Source of the DNA: Bacteroidota bacterium
GTDB lineage: Bacteria > Bacteroidota > Bacteroidia > JABDFU01
Length of the DNA: 64,000 bases
Assembly (NCBI GenBank): GCA_016183775.1
Contig: JACPDY010000079.1
Coordinates: 45,915-109,914, forward strand
Reading direction: 5' to 3'
Shown here: positions 1 through 9,998 of the stretch, piece after piece
Layout: the number at the start of each line of letters is the position of its first letter
How positions within the stretch are numbered: the first letter of the stretch is position 1
The notes under the pieces: generated by a model
Databases searched by the model: none
Told to the model about the DNA's origin: nothing
Seen by the model: only the letters and a program-made list of their open reading frames with translations
Translations under genes and position numbers: made by a program

Positions 1-1
1 A

Positions 2-742
2 GTTCAATGTTCGGTTTTAAAAAAATATAAGGAAGCAGAAAAATATCTGGATGACATACAAACTGCTGCTGAAAAATACAATTTTAAGCCCGATGAGCGT
101 GGCAGGGCTTTGATCTTTTTAGGTGTTTATGAGTTTGAAATAGATAGGATTTTATTCCTTGGTGAGTTTGCCAAAGGCTGTACAATGATACCTGAGATCG
201 AAAGGAAATTGATTGAACATGAAGAAACAATTTCAGAAGGACATCGGGCACATTTTTATTTATGGATCGTAACACTTTATTTTGGGGATAAACAATTCAG
301 AAAATCTTTGAAATATCTCAATCAGATTTTGTCTCAATTCAAAGCAATTCAGCAAACAGCAGATAACGATATTTATTGCACGGCTCTTATTATGTCAATT
401 ATTGTTCGATATGAATTAAAGGATTTTGAAACACTTCCGTACATTTTACGAGCCATATACCGTCACTTACGAAAAAAGGAACGGCTATTTAAATTTGAAA
501 GCATAGTCCTCGATTTCATCCGTAAAAAATTACCTGCTTTAAATACTTCCAAAGAATTGATAGCTGCATTTGAAATTTTAAAAGGGGCTATGGAAAAAGC
601 CATGAGAGATCCGGATGAACCAAGACCATTGGTTTATGTCGATTACGTTTGCTGGATCGATAGCAAAATAGATAACAGGTCTTATGCTGAGGTTGTAAAA
701 GAGGAGGCGAATAAAATAATGAAAGTAAGGACTTCGCTCTAG
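2..742 (+). CDS. Helical-repeat cytoplasmic protein 'hel-1', 5' end cut by window edge
   Basis: The reading frame is open from base 2, so the gene starts left of the window. About 246 C-terminal residues are visible. They are rich in Leu, Lys and Glu, look all-helical (TPR-like), and show no signal peptide or membrane segment. The family has no function I recognise. The end carries the family tail D-x-x-C-W-I-D-S-K-I-D-N-R-S-Y-A-E-V-V-K, almost the same at DNA level as the end of the gene at 19911-21470 (bases 651-700 against 21391-21440), although upstream parts differ more. It converges on the SBBP giant at 764-5170 with a 21-base gap. A divergent partner would lie outside the window. An in-frame TTG at 110 is not a credible start because the frame and family similarity continue upstream of it. 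Confidence 0.8.
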   Translation, partial: VQCSVLKKYKEAEKYLDDIQTAAEKYNFKPDERGRALIFLGVYEFEIDRILFLGEFAKGCTMIPEIERKLIEHEETISEGHRAHFYLWIVTLYFGDKQFRKSLKYLNQILSQFKAIQQTADNDIYCTALIMSIIVRYELKDFETLPYILRAIYRHLRKKERLFKFESIVLDFIRKKLPALNTSKELIAAFEILKGAMEKAMRDPDEPRPLVYVDYVCWIDSKIDNRSYAEVVKEEANKIMKVRTSL

Positions 743-763
743 GTGATGTTAACCATGGTGCTG

Positions 764-3700
764 CTACGGTGCTATCAGGTTAATATTTATACTGCATCCA
801 TTCTTGTCTTTGATATTTATGTTATACGTACCCGGGCAAAGATGATTCTGATACCGGTTGGTGTATCCGCTTGGCCAGGAGTAGGAGTAAGGGCCTATGC
901 CGCCGTTTGCTGTTACCAATATCCATCCCTTACAACCGCACCCGGCACAGGTAGCGGAACCTTTGGTAAATTGTCCTACTAATGGAGCGGGTGAAATAAT
1001 ATTGGTGGTTGTAGTGGCCGTGCATCCTTTCGCATCATTCACCGTTACGGTATAATTGCCTGCAGCGAGGCTTGTGGCTGTTTGAGAAGTTTGTCCGGTG
1101 TTCCAAACATAAATATAAGGAGAAGTGCCGCCTCCGGGGCTTGCAAGGGCAGTTCCATTCGTCCCTCCACTGCAGGTTATATTGGTTGGTGTAACGGTTA
1201 AGTTAACAGCAGGATTAACAGTTACTACCGCCGTTGAACTGGCAGTTGCACCTGTATTATCAGTCAGGGTTACCGTATACGTTGTGGTAATAACAGGACA
1301 TGGATTTATATTTTGTGTGATAGCACCATTGCTCCAGGAATAATTGTAAGGTGCTGTCCCGCCTGAACCTGTCGATGTTACCGTAGTGCAAACACCTGCG
1401 CATGTTGTATTACCGGTAGCAGTTACCGTGGGTGAAGCAGAGCAGTTAATTACCTGGATGGTTGTTGACACATTATCATAACAGCTTGCATTCTCGACCG
1501 AATGAATGACAGTATAATTCCCCGCCGTTAAAAATGTATAGGAAAAATCAGTAGTGGTACCGGATACAATAGATGTGGAATTTTGAGAAATAGTCCAGCT
1601 GTAGGTACCCGTTGTTGTACCTGTATTGGTAAAAATTACTGGGCTTCCGACGCAAACAACTCCGGCAGGTGATTGTGCAAATGTTGCAGTTACCGCATTT
1701 TGTGCTGTGGCCGTTACGCTACAAGTTTGAATGCCGGAACATCCATTGGCATCAGCAATGGTTACGGTATAAGTACCGGTTACCAAAGGCCCATCCCCTG
1801 CAGATCCGGAAGTTGTAATAGTTTTCCCCGTACTAAAAGTGAAGGCGTAAGGGGCGGTACCTCCTGCCGCAGCTATACTTACATTGGCACCTTTGCCGCA
1901 TGTTGAATTGTAGGGCGTTACAGTATAGCTTAAGGGCGCCATAGCTGTAACAGGCACTGCTTGTGTTGAAACGCAGCCATTAGCATCAGTTACAGAAACA
2001 ATATAATTGCCAACTCCAAGCCCGGTTGCAGTGGTTCCCGTTTGTCCGCCGGCAGCTGCACCCCAATTATATGCGTAGGGTACAGTACCACCGCTTGCAC
2101 TTATTGTTGCAGTACCGGTATTTTTACAGGCCGATGTTTGAGTAAAACCGGAGAAATTAGCTATTAAGGATGTTGATTGGGTAATAATAAAACTCTGCTG
2201 ATAGGTACAGCCGCTCGCGTCTTTAATTGTAACAATATAATTGCCGGAAGTGAGACCGGTAATTCCCGCGCCTGTTTTTCCATTGTTCCATATATAATTA
2301 TAGGGAGACGTTCCTCCTGTTGGGAAAACAGTTGCTGTACCATTACTTCCTCCATTACAGGAAACATTTGTTTGCGTACCTGTGGCCGATAAATTCCCAA
2401 CAGGGGCGGTAATCGTAAAGTAGGCCGTATCCCTGTTACATACATCATCCGTTACTTCCACCCAATAAGAGCCTGGACATAATCCACCACCGGTATTTGA
2501 TGTGCTATTGGTGTTTAATACCTGAGTGCCATTGCTCCATATATAGTTATAAGGCGCTACACTGCACGTTGCACTTATGCCTACGGTGGCAGTACCATTA
2601 CACAAGCAACTGCCCGCATTCACCTGGCTTTGTGTAAAGCTGGGAGGTGGGTCGGGAATGAACTTTAGTATATAGCCCTGAGTATAACCCCCATTGAATG
2701 AAGCTGCTCCAAAGGACCTGTTATTGAAAAAAGCTCCCCCACCTGGATCTACAAAGGGTAAGCCGGTATTGGTTCCGGATGCATACTCCCAGAACACTCC
2801 TACAACAAAAAGGTTATTGTAAGGATCTACTGCCAGCGCACCCCTAAAGTCATTACCTGTAGAGCCAATGAAAGTAGCCCATAATAATTTTCCTGTTCTG
2901 CTGCTAAATTTAGTAACGATAACATCTCCGGGAAGTTCTTCGGAATGTTTCCATCCATAACCCCCTCCCCAGGTGTTATCGCAATAAGAGCCGCAGCCAG
3001 GATTATAGATCGTTATATCAGCCGATTCGGTGCGGAATGCAAGATATAAGTTACCGCAATTATCAAATTCTATTTCATCGCATACCATATTTAGTTCATC
3101 TTCATCCACTCCTGCATTTGGAGCGGTCGGTATTCCGCTTCCTCCATAATAGGTTGACCAGGTAAGCGCACAGGAAGAGTTGAACCGGGTAATAAACATG
3201 TCAAATAACCCCGATAATGTTGCATCGTAATAAGCTGTACCCCAGGTCTGGGTTGGGAAATTCACTGAAGTTGTCGAACTCGTTACATAAATATTGTTGT
3301 TCAGGTCAAGTCCGATCAACGAAATGCCCGGCGTATCACGTCCCGCTTCCGCACCGCTTCCGCCAAGGAATGTGGACCATTGAAGCTGTCCTGTAGCAGT
3401 AAACTTTGCAACATATGCGTCGTACTTACCTCCGTTATAAGAGTTATCATTGTATGCACCTCCCAGTGATTGTGTAGGGAAATTGCCCGAACCAGTTGGC
3501 CCGGTAACATAAATGTTTCCGGAAGGATCGGTTGTTAAACTGGTTACCCAATCATCCGAGCTTCCTCCCAAATAAGTTGACCATAGAAGCTGGCCTGTAT
3601 TATCAAACCCGGCTATATATGCATCATCCGCACCATTGTAAGTATTATCGAAATAAGCAGCGCCCCATGCCTTGGTAGGAAAATCGGTAGAAGTTGTCCA

Positions 3701-5170
3701 TCCGGCTATGTAAATATTTCCGTTCGGGGCAATATTTATTGATGTACCATTATCCCAGTTGCTTCCTCCGAAATGTGTTGCCCATATAAGGGTGCCGGTA
3801 TTTGAAAAACGGAGAATAATAGCATCCGCTCCAATTCCAAATGATCCGGCAGGATTATACGTTGGATTATAATAAGCTGATCCCCATGCCTGGGTGGGAA
3901 TAGCTGCATGGGTAGCACCTGTAATATATATATTGTTAGCCTTATCAATAGTTAGAAAATTGGGAGAAGTAGTATTGCTGGCAGCACCATAATAAGTACT
4001 CCAGGTAAGCACGCCTTTGTTTGTAAATCTGGCAATAAACAGTTGTTTCATAGCCGCACTATAGTATGCGCTTCCCCAGGGCATAAGAGGAAGGCTGCCC
4101 ACTGTTTGCCCGGAAACATATACATATCCATTTGCATCGCAATCCACCGTCACGGGATTTACGGATGATCCATTACCACCGCTCATGTCGTAAAAATATG
4201 TTCCCCACCAAAGTTGTGGATCAATAACCAGGGTTTTGGAATTATCATAATCGTCAAGCGAAAAAGAAATCTCGGATTCCTGCTCCTTTGGTTCGCCGGA
4301 AGCAAATGTTCGTATAAATTTTGCAGGGATGTTTTCCCGGCTTTTATCCATATAGCACATCGGCGTATTTTCAGTAAGTGTTCCTAAATGTGTTCTAATA
4401 TTTATGTTGCCTTCTGTGTCGATGTCCAGGTCCTTTTCCGAACGGTACAATAATTTTATTTGTTTGGGGTTAGCGCCCGGGTGAACAACGAAATCATATT
4501 TAAAACCTTTGCTGTCCGAATTGTACAATACCCAATCAATGCCGGGATAAATTTCTTTGATCGTTATTTTTTTGTAAGTATGTACGCCAAGAATACCTTC
4601 AGCAGCCTCCTGCTCGGTATAATAATTGCCCGTCCAGACGGACGCGCCTTCTGTGATTACATTTTCCTTTTTTATGCTGGCACCCGTTAAGTTCATGTCA
4701 ATTCGTAAGCATTCATATCTAATCTGCTCGCGCATTTTTTTCAAAAGTTCGTGCTCAATAAAATTGTCAAAATTATTTTCTTCCTCTTCCCTTCCCGAAT
4801 TCTTCTCAGGCAATGTGTCCGGCTTTATAAACATATACGAAAGTCCTTTTTCGGTAACATACATATTCACCCCGGGCGCTTCTGTTTTAAAAAGGATAAA
4901 AGGTGTGGGCTTGCCCTCACTATCCATCATCTGCCCTTTGTTTTCCAGAAAGCCTGGTTGCTGCTGGGCCGATATCCATTGCTGTGCCTGTGCTTTCAGC
5001 TTGGGATCAGTGACTTTTTTAAGTCCATCTTCTTTCGCTTGCTTTCCTTGATCAGCTGTTCCTCCAAGGAATGGAGATTGCGAATACATGTTACCGGAGA
5101 TAAGCAGTGCAGCTATGAAAAAGCGGAACATTTTTATAATAATCATTTGGATAAACATCATTTTGCTCAC
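764..5170 (-). CDS. Giant secreted SBBP-propeller/SprB-repeat surface protein with CGCK C-terminal module
   Basis: A 1468-residue exported protein. The hydrophobic N-terminus, about residues 9-30, ends in a signal-peptidase-like site near MYSQ. Residues about 70-320 match the N-terminal domain usual in SBBP proteins (DUF7948-type, with an F-x-E-N-K-G-Q motif). Residues about 320-830 carry SBBP propeller units of the W-x-T-Y-x-G-G / D-x-x-G-N-I-Y-V-x-G type. Residues about 840-1400 are SprB-type repeats (G-G-T-x-P-Y-x-Y-x-W, ending D-x-x-G-C). The last 61 residues are a cysteine-rich module (C-A-G-C-G-C-K) shared with three other giants here. No type-A CTD is seen. The furthest start is GTG at 5170 and overlaps the upstream stop as GTGA, which suggests translational coupling. 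ATG codons at 5161, 5158, 5146 and 5131 are alternatives. Role: probably an outer-surface adhesin or gliding-type protein (inference). Confidence 0.85.
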   Translation of the reverse strand: MSKMMFIQMIIIKMFRFFIAALLISGNMYSQSPFLGGTADQGKQAKEDGLKKVTDPKLKAQAQQWISAQQQPGFLENKGQMMDSEGKPTPFILFKTEAPGVNMYVTEKGLSYMFIKPDTLPEKNSGREEEENNFDNFIEHELLKKMREQIRYECLRIDMNLTGASIKKENVITEGASVWTGNYYTEQEAAEGILGVHTYKKITIKEIYPGIDWVLYNSDSKGFKYDFVVHPGANPKQIKLLYRSEKDLDIDTEGNINIRTHLGTLTENTPMCYMDKSRENIPAKFIRTFASGEPKEQESEISFSLDDYDNSKTLVIDPQLWWGTYFYDMSGGNGSSVNPVTVDCDANGYVYVSGQTVGSLPLMPWGSAYYSAAMKQLFIARFTNKGVLTWSTYYGAASNTTSPNFLTIDKANNIYITGATHAAIPTQAWGSAYYNPTYNPAGSFGIGADAIILRFSNTGTLIWATHFGGSNWDNGTSINIAPNGNIYIAGWTTSTDFPTKAWGAAYFDNTYNGADDAYIAGFDNTGQLLWSTYLGGSSDDWVTSLTTDPSGNIYVTGPTGSGNFPTQSLGGAYNDNSYNGGKYDAYVAKFTATGQLQWSTFLGGSGAEAGRDTPGISLIGLDLNNNIYVTSSTTSVNFPTQTWGTAYYDATLSGLFDMFITRFNSSCALTWSTYYGGSGIPTAPNAGVDEDELNMVCDEIEFDNCGNLYLAFRTESADITIYNPGCGSYCDNTWGGGYGWKHSEELPGDVIVTKFSSRTGKLLWATFIGSTGNDFRGALAVDPYNNLFVVGVFWEYASGTNTGLPFVDPGGGAFFNNRSFGAASFNGGYTQGYILKFIPDPPPSFTQSQVNAGSCLCNGTATVGISATCSVAPYNYIWSNGTQVLNTNSTSNTGGGLCPGSYWVEVTDDVCNRDTAYFTITAPVGNLSATGTQTNVSCNGGSNGTATVFPTGGTSPYNYIWNNGKTGAGITGLTSGNYIVTIKDASGCTYQQSFIITQSTSLIANFSGFTQTSACKNTGTATISASGGTVPYAYNWGAAAGGQTGTTATGLGVGNYIVSVTDANGCVSTQAVPVTAMAPLSYTVTPYNSTCGKGANVSIAAAGGTAPYAFTFSTGKTITTSGSAGDGPLVTGTYTVTIADANGCSGIQTCSVTATAQNAVTATFAQSPAGVVCVGSPVIFTNTGTTTGTYSWTISQNSTSIVSGTTTDFSYTFLTAGNYTVIHSVENASCYDNVSTTIQVINCSASPTVTATGNTTCAGVCTTVTSTGSGGTAPYNYSWSNGAITQNINPCPVITTTYTVTLTDNTGATASSTAVVTVNPAVNLTVTPTNITCSGGTNGTALASPGGGTSPYIYVWNTGQTSQTATSLAAGNYTVTVNDAKGCTATTTTNIISPAPLVGQFTKGSATCAGCGCKGWILVTANGGIGPYSYSWPSGYTNRYQNHLCPGTYNINIKDKNGCSININLIAP

Positions 5171-8100
5171 GGCGCACTTACCGTTATATTTATACTACAT
5201 CCATTCTTGTCTTTAATGTTTATTGTATATGAACCCGGACAAAGATTATTCTTATACCTCTTACTATAACTGTCCGGCCAGGAATAAGAATATGGACTTG
5301 TGCCACCGGCTGCATTTACCATTATCCATTCTTTGCAGCCACAACCAGTGCAACTGGCGGTACCTTTGGTAAATTGTCCAACTAACGGCGGTGATACAAT
5401 TACTGTGGCAGTGGTTGTCGCTGTTTTTCCCCCGGCATCTGTTACAGTTAAAGTATAAGTAGTGGTTAAGGCCGGACAGGGGTTTATGTTTTGAGTTGAG
5501 CTGCCATTGCTCCATGCATAAACATAGGGAGTTGTGCCTCCGACAGGATTGGATGTCACTGCAGCGCAGGAGCCCGAGCATATTGAAGAGCTTGTAGCAG
5601 TTACGGTTGGCGCTGCTGAACAGTTAATTACATTTATCGTGTCTCTGGCAACGTCACCGCATGTTGCGTTGCTGACAGTGTGGTTAACAATATAATTGCC
5701 TGCAGTTAAAAAAGTATAAGAAAAATTGGATGAACTACCACTGACAATTGGAGGATTGTTAATAGTCCAGCTATAGGTTGCTCCGGGAAATGTTGTTCCT
5801 GTATAATTTACGGTAGTACCTGTGCAAACAGTTCCGGCCGGTGGAGTTTTTGTAAATGCAGCCAATGGGCCAACTGTTACAGCAACAGTAGCGCTGTTTG
5901 TGGCCCCGGTAGCATCCGTTACCGTTACTGCATAGGTGCCATTACTTACAGGACAAGGAAATATTTTTTGTGTGGTAGCCCCGGTATTCCAGAGATATGA
6001 ATAAGGAACTGTGCCGCCCGTCACTGCTGCTGTAATGCTTTTGCTGCAGTCCCCTCTTGGAATACATGAGCCTCCAACAATTCCTACTCCCGGTTTACCG
6101 GCAGGGCAATTTACCGCAACAACGGTATCTATTGTTTCGGCCAGGCATCCGTTCTGAACAGTTTTATGGCTGACTATGTATGTACCAGGATTGTTAAAGG
6201 TAGCACTGAAATTATTGGTATTTGAGGAACCAAAGCCATAAATCAGCCAGCTTCCCCCGGATAGTCCGCTGGTATTAGTAAATGTTACAGAAGTTCCAAC
6301 ACAAACAGTTTTAGCAGGGGATATTGTAAATGATGAAGGCGGGGGCGGGCCCTGGGGTACATTCACGCTGGTTGATGCAGTGCATCCATTTCCATCAAAT
6401 ACAGTAACAGTATATGTTCCCGCTTTTAACCCGGTAAGTGTACCTGTTGATCCTGCTCCCGGCAATCCTGAGCTCCATGAATACTGGTATCCGCCTGGCG
6501 CTCCGGATGGTGACACAGTCGCGCTTCCAATACCTCCCGAAGTACAGTTATTGGGTACAGAACTTGTTGGTAATGCAAGGGAAGGATTGGTTCCCACAGT
6601 AACTGCAGTTGTTGCCGTACATCCGCTTAAATCTGTAACAGTTACTGTATATGTTCCTGTTGTTAAATTGGTAATAAGAGAATTGGTGCCTCCTGTATTC
6701 CATAAATACATATAGGGAGGTGTACCATCCATAGGAACAATACCTGTATACCCATCGGATTTTCCGGGACAAACATTCCTGCCTGAAACAGACAAGGTTA
6801 TTGTTACCGGGGTTGGTGCAGGCACATTAGCCACCTGTGTACCAGTACAACCTTTGCTGTCCGTTACCGTTACAGTATAATTACCTGCAGTAAGATTTTT
6901 GGCTATCGCCGTTGTTTGTCCATTATCCCATAAATAAGTATAGGGAGCTATGCCGCCGCTTGGTGTTGCCGTTGCAATACCTTTATTGCTTCCGTTGCAG
7001 GTAGAATTGTCGGCGGTAGTACTTACACTTACTGTCGGTAAAATAATAACAGTTGTACTTGCGGTGCTTGTGTTTCCAACAGCGTCTGTTACCGTTACGG
7101 TATAGGTTGTATTTACCAAAGGACAGCTTGAAATATTTTGTGTTAATGCCCCGGTATTCCAACTATAATTATATGGTGCAGTTCCATTGCTGCCCGTAGC
7201 AGATACAGTGGAACACTTTCCCGGGCAGGTTCCCGGTGCAGCGGCTGCAACCGTAATACCACAGGGTGTCACATTAATATAAGAAGTTTTTGTAAGGCTG
7301 TCTTTTTTACACTGTGTAGTAAGCACCAATTTAACAGAATAGTTTCCGGCAGCAGGATAAGTAACTGATGGGTTCAACTCCGTAGAAGTAGCGGGACTTC
7401 CACCTGTAAAGGTCCACTCGAATTTGTATCCGGTAGTGTCGCATGTGTTGTTTACTGAAGGTGTATATGTAACAGGCTTGTTAACACATACGTTGGTAGC
7501 GCTCGCCGTATAGCCCAAACCAAGCACCTTGGCTTCGCATAAATTAATGCAGAATTTATCCATAAAGGCATCCATTCCTCCGCCGCCATGTATAGTCTGA
7601 AATGCACCGGCTGTTACCGGGTATTGACCCTGGGTGTATCCGGTAATATATAAGTCGTTTGCAAAAATAGCCATGTTGTTAGCCCCGGTATTTTCATATT
7701 CATCTTCCTGGGGCCCTCCTATGTATGTTCCACAACTACGGATTCCATTGGTATTAAACTTCACAATATAAAAATCTTCCACACCGGCAAAATTGGGCTG
7801 ATAAGCACAGGAGAGACTCCCGGGATAAGTTCCTCCATTCATGTCTTCCCATTCCCAGCACACATAGCTATTCCCGGCAGCATCTATGGCAAAGCCATTC
7901 AAACATTCATCATTATTGCCTCCCACATATGTGGCCCACACACGGGCGTAGGAAGAATTGAATTTAATAAGAGCAACATCACCATAGCTGGTGCCGCCAC
8001 CACCACCACCGTATGCAGGTTGGTAAGCTCCCGGAGTTGAAATATTAGTTGTAGAAGCAGTACTAATACACAAAATAACATTACCTGAAGCATCAACCGC

Positions 8101-9948
8101 AACCCCGCTTCCAGTACCACCATCATTAGCCGGCCCTCCATAACAGGTCGACCATAATGGAAAACCTGTGGCGGGATTTAGTTTGATAAGAAATGCATCA
8201 TATGGAAAACTTGCGCCCCCGAAACCAACTTGTACAAAAGCCCCGCCAGGATTAACCAGGGGGAAATCAGTGGAAGTTGTATTACCACAAGCAAAAATAT
8301 TATTGGTCTGATCGACGCATATTCCATAGCCCCCATCCGACCCGCTTCCTCCATAGTATGTGGCCCATTGTCTTATCCCTTTATTGTTAAACTTTACAAT
8401 AAAGGCATCTGAAAAGTTGTTTAATGCCGCTTGGTAAGGATTTTTGGTTGGGAAATTGGTAGAGGATGTATACCCCGTAAAAATTACGTTATTTGCTGCA
8501 TCTGTAATTATATCATATCCGCCATCGGCCTGCGAACCGCCGTAATAAGTAGACCATACCAAAAGTCCGACCGGAGAAAACTTTGAAATATAGGCATCTC
8601 CATTCCCGCCTGCCGCCTGCGTATACGATGTTGGAAACCATGTCTTAGCCGGAAAATCAGTGGATTTGGTGGATCCTGTTATATAAATATCGTTGTTTTT
8701 GTCAGCAGTAATACTCATACCGAATTGGCTTTCAACTAAACTCCCTCCAATATAAGTTCCGAAAATACGTGCACCATTCGGATCGAATTTTACCACATAC
8801 GCATCCCCTTGCCCTTTATAAAAGTTTTGATAGGCTCCTGCATTTACAGGAAAATTCATGGAATACACAAGTCCGTTAAAAACAGGATTGCCGGCAGCAT
8901 CTGTAGCTGCTCCAACACCTCTTTCTTCGCCACTTCCCCCATAATAGGTGTTCCAGGTAGCAGGGTCAATGATCAAAGGGTAGTCAGGGTTGTAAAGTCC
9001 CAATTGGAAAGTAGTTTCATAGATATGAGATGTGAGATGTGAAGTTTGAGACTCATGTCTCGCATCTAATTTATATTTTGCTTTTACATCTATTACTTTT
9101 CCATCAATTACCTGGTAGACTTTTGGTATGGATTCGTAAAATTCATTTATACTGGTTCTTATTCTTAATTTTCCATTTTTAATTATTAATTTTTCTGCGC
9201 CGGTCCACCGCAGTTTTATCTGATTGGGGTCTGCATGCGGGTTTACGATCAGATCATATTTAGTCCCTTTTTCACTGCCACCATAGTATTGTATGTCAAT
9301 ATTGTTGTAAATATTTTTGTACGTGATCTTATTATATTGTCGTACATCAGTTACTCCCTGCGGGCAATGCGGGTAATAGTAATTGAGGGATCCTACGGCC
9401 GCATCTTCCTCCTTCACTGACACTTCGACTCCGCTCAGTGTGCCAGTTCCGGAGGACACGTCCTCAATGGTTTGCATAGAGCTGTTTGCGCCCACAAAAT
9501 CCATATCAACGCGATGCACTTTCAGGATTTGCTTTTGGTTAAGCTCTTCTTCTTTTTGTTGTTTGTTTTGAGCAGTTATTTGTCCGGATATTTCCAATTC
9601 TTCCAGTTGCTCTTTTACTTCATTCATTACTTTAATCAAATTGCTAAATACATAGCTCAAACCTGTCTTTCGCAGGTATATGTCACTTCCCTTGGTCGAA
9701 CTTTTGTATAATATATCAGGACGAAGATGGTTATCGATATCAATTATCTGGCCTTTGTTTTGAGTAAATAACATACCGGCTCCCCCATGCGGGGCAGCAG
9801 GGTTGCCAGGTACTTTCCGGGTAAATTGTGTTCGATCTTTTTCACCGGGAGTTCGCTTGTCATTGCCGGCTAAGGAAACCGACGGCAGCAGCCATACAGC
9901 AATTTGCAGTTGCAAAATTGGAATGAACGATCTGCCGGTTAATCTCAT
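5167..9948 (-). CDS. Giant secreted SBBP-propeller/PKD/SprB-repeat surface protein with CGCK C-terminal module
   Basis: A 1593-residue protein with an ATG start and a signal peptide (about residues 1-28, ending near VSLAG). The DUF7948-type domain spans about residues 55-325 (F-T-Q-N-K-G-Q, K-V-H-R-V-D-M-D-F, Y-Y-G-G). SBBP propeller units with T-Y-Y-G-G-S-G-type repeats run to about 795. A PKD-like domain (W-T-F-T-G-G-S-P) follows at about 820-900, then a long array of SprB repeats. The last 61 residues are the shared C-T-G-C-G-C-K-E-W-I module. It lies 50 bases downstream of the metalloprotease gene and overlaps the next giant by four bases, so the three may form one leftward operon. The domain set is typical of T9SS cargo, but no type-A CTD is present, so the terminal module may take over sorting (inference). 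Confidence 0.87.
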   Translation of the reverse strand: MRLTGRSFIPILQLQIAVWLLPSVSLAGNDKRTPGEKDRTQFTRKVPGNPAAPHGGAGMLFTQNKGQIIDIDNHLRPDILYKSSTKGSDIYLRKTGLSYVFSNLIKVMNEVKEQLEELEISGQITAQNKQQKEEELNQKQILKVHRVDMDFVGANSSMQTIEDVSSGTGTLSGVEVSVKEEDAAVGSLNYYYPHCPQGVTDVRQYNKITYKNIYNNIDIQYYGGSEKGTKYDLIVNPHADPNQIKLRWTGAEKLIIKNGKLRIRTSINEFYESIPKVYQVIDGKVIDVKAKYKLDARHESQTSHLTSHIYETTFQLGLYNPDYPLIIDPATWNTYYGGSGEERGVGAATDAAGNPVFNGLVYSMNFPVNAGAYQNFYKGQGDAYVVKFDPNGARIFGTYIGGSLVESQFGMSITADKNNDIYITGSTKSTDFPAKTWFPTSYTQAAGGNGDAYISKFSPVGLLVWSTYYGGSQADGGYDIITDAANNVIFTGYTSSTNFPTKNPYQAALNNFSDAFIVKFNNKGIRQWATYYGGSGSDGGYGICVDQTNNIFACGNTTSTDFPLVNPGGAFVQVGFGGASFPYDAFLIKLNPATGFPLWSTCYGGPANDGGTGSGVAVDASGNVILCISTASTTNISTPGAYQPAYGGGGGGTSYGDVALIKFNSSYARVWATYVGGNNDECLNGFAIDAAGNSYVCWEWEDMNGGTYPGSLSCAYQPNFAGVEDFYIVKFNTNGIRSCGTYIGGPQEDEYENTGANNMAIFANDLYITGYTQGQYPVTAGAFQTIHGGGGMDAFMDKFCINLCEAKVLGLGYTASATNVCVNKPVTYTPSVNNTCDTTGYKFEWTFTGGSPATSTELNPSVTYPAAGNYSVKLVLTTQCKKDSLTKTSYINVTPCGITVAAAAPGTCPGKCSTVSATGSNGTAPYNYSWNTGALTQNISSCPLVNTTYTVTVTDAVGNTSTASTTVIILPTVSVSTTADNSTCNGSNKGIATATPSGGIAPYTYLWDNGQTTAIAKNLTAGNYTVTVTDSKGCTGTQVANVPAPTPVTITLSVSGRNVCPGKSDGYTGIVPMDGTPPYMYLWNTGGTNSLITNLTTGTYTVTVTDLSGCTATTAVTVGTNPSLALPTSSVPNNCTSGGIGSATVSPSGAPGGYQYSWSSGLPGAGSTGTLTGLKAGTYTVTVFDGNGCTASTSVNVPQGPPPPSSFTISPAKTVCVGTSVTFTNTSGLSGGSWLIYGFGSSNTNNFSATFNNPGTYIVSHKTVQNGCLAETIDTVVAVNCPAGKPGVGIVGGSCIPRGDCSKSITAAVTGGTVPYSYLWNTGATTQKIFPCPVSNGTYAVTVTDATGATNSATVAVTVGPLAAFTKTPPAGTVCTGTTVNYTGTTFPGATYSWTINNPPIVSGSSSNFSYTFLTAGNYIVNHTVSNATCGDVARDTINVINCSAAPTVTATSSSICSGSCAAVTSNPVGGTTPYVYAWSNGSSTQNINPCPALTTTYTLTVTDAGGKTATTTATVIVSPPLVGQFTKGTASCTGCGCKEWIMVNAAGGTSPYSYSWPDSYSKRYKNNLCPGSYTINIKDKNGCSINITVSAP

Positions 9949-9998
9949 GGTATTTTGTATAGGTTTAAATCAATCAGATTCCTACATGAAAAATGTGA

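Noticed and set aside
110..130. TTG at 110 as the start of the first gene
   Set aside because: The frame is open to the window edge and the upstream residues fit the helical family, so the gene is truncated, not short.
4751..5269. A long plus-strand open frame opposite the junction of the two giants
   Set aside because: It lies fully antisense to well-supported coding sequence with signal peptide and domain motifs and has no family features.
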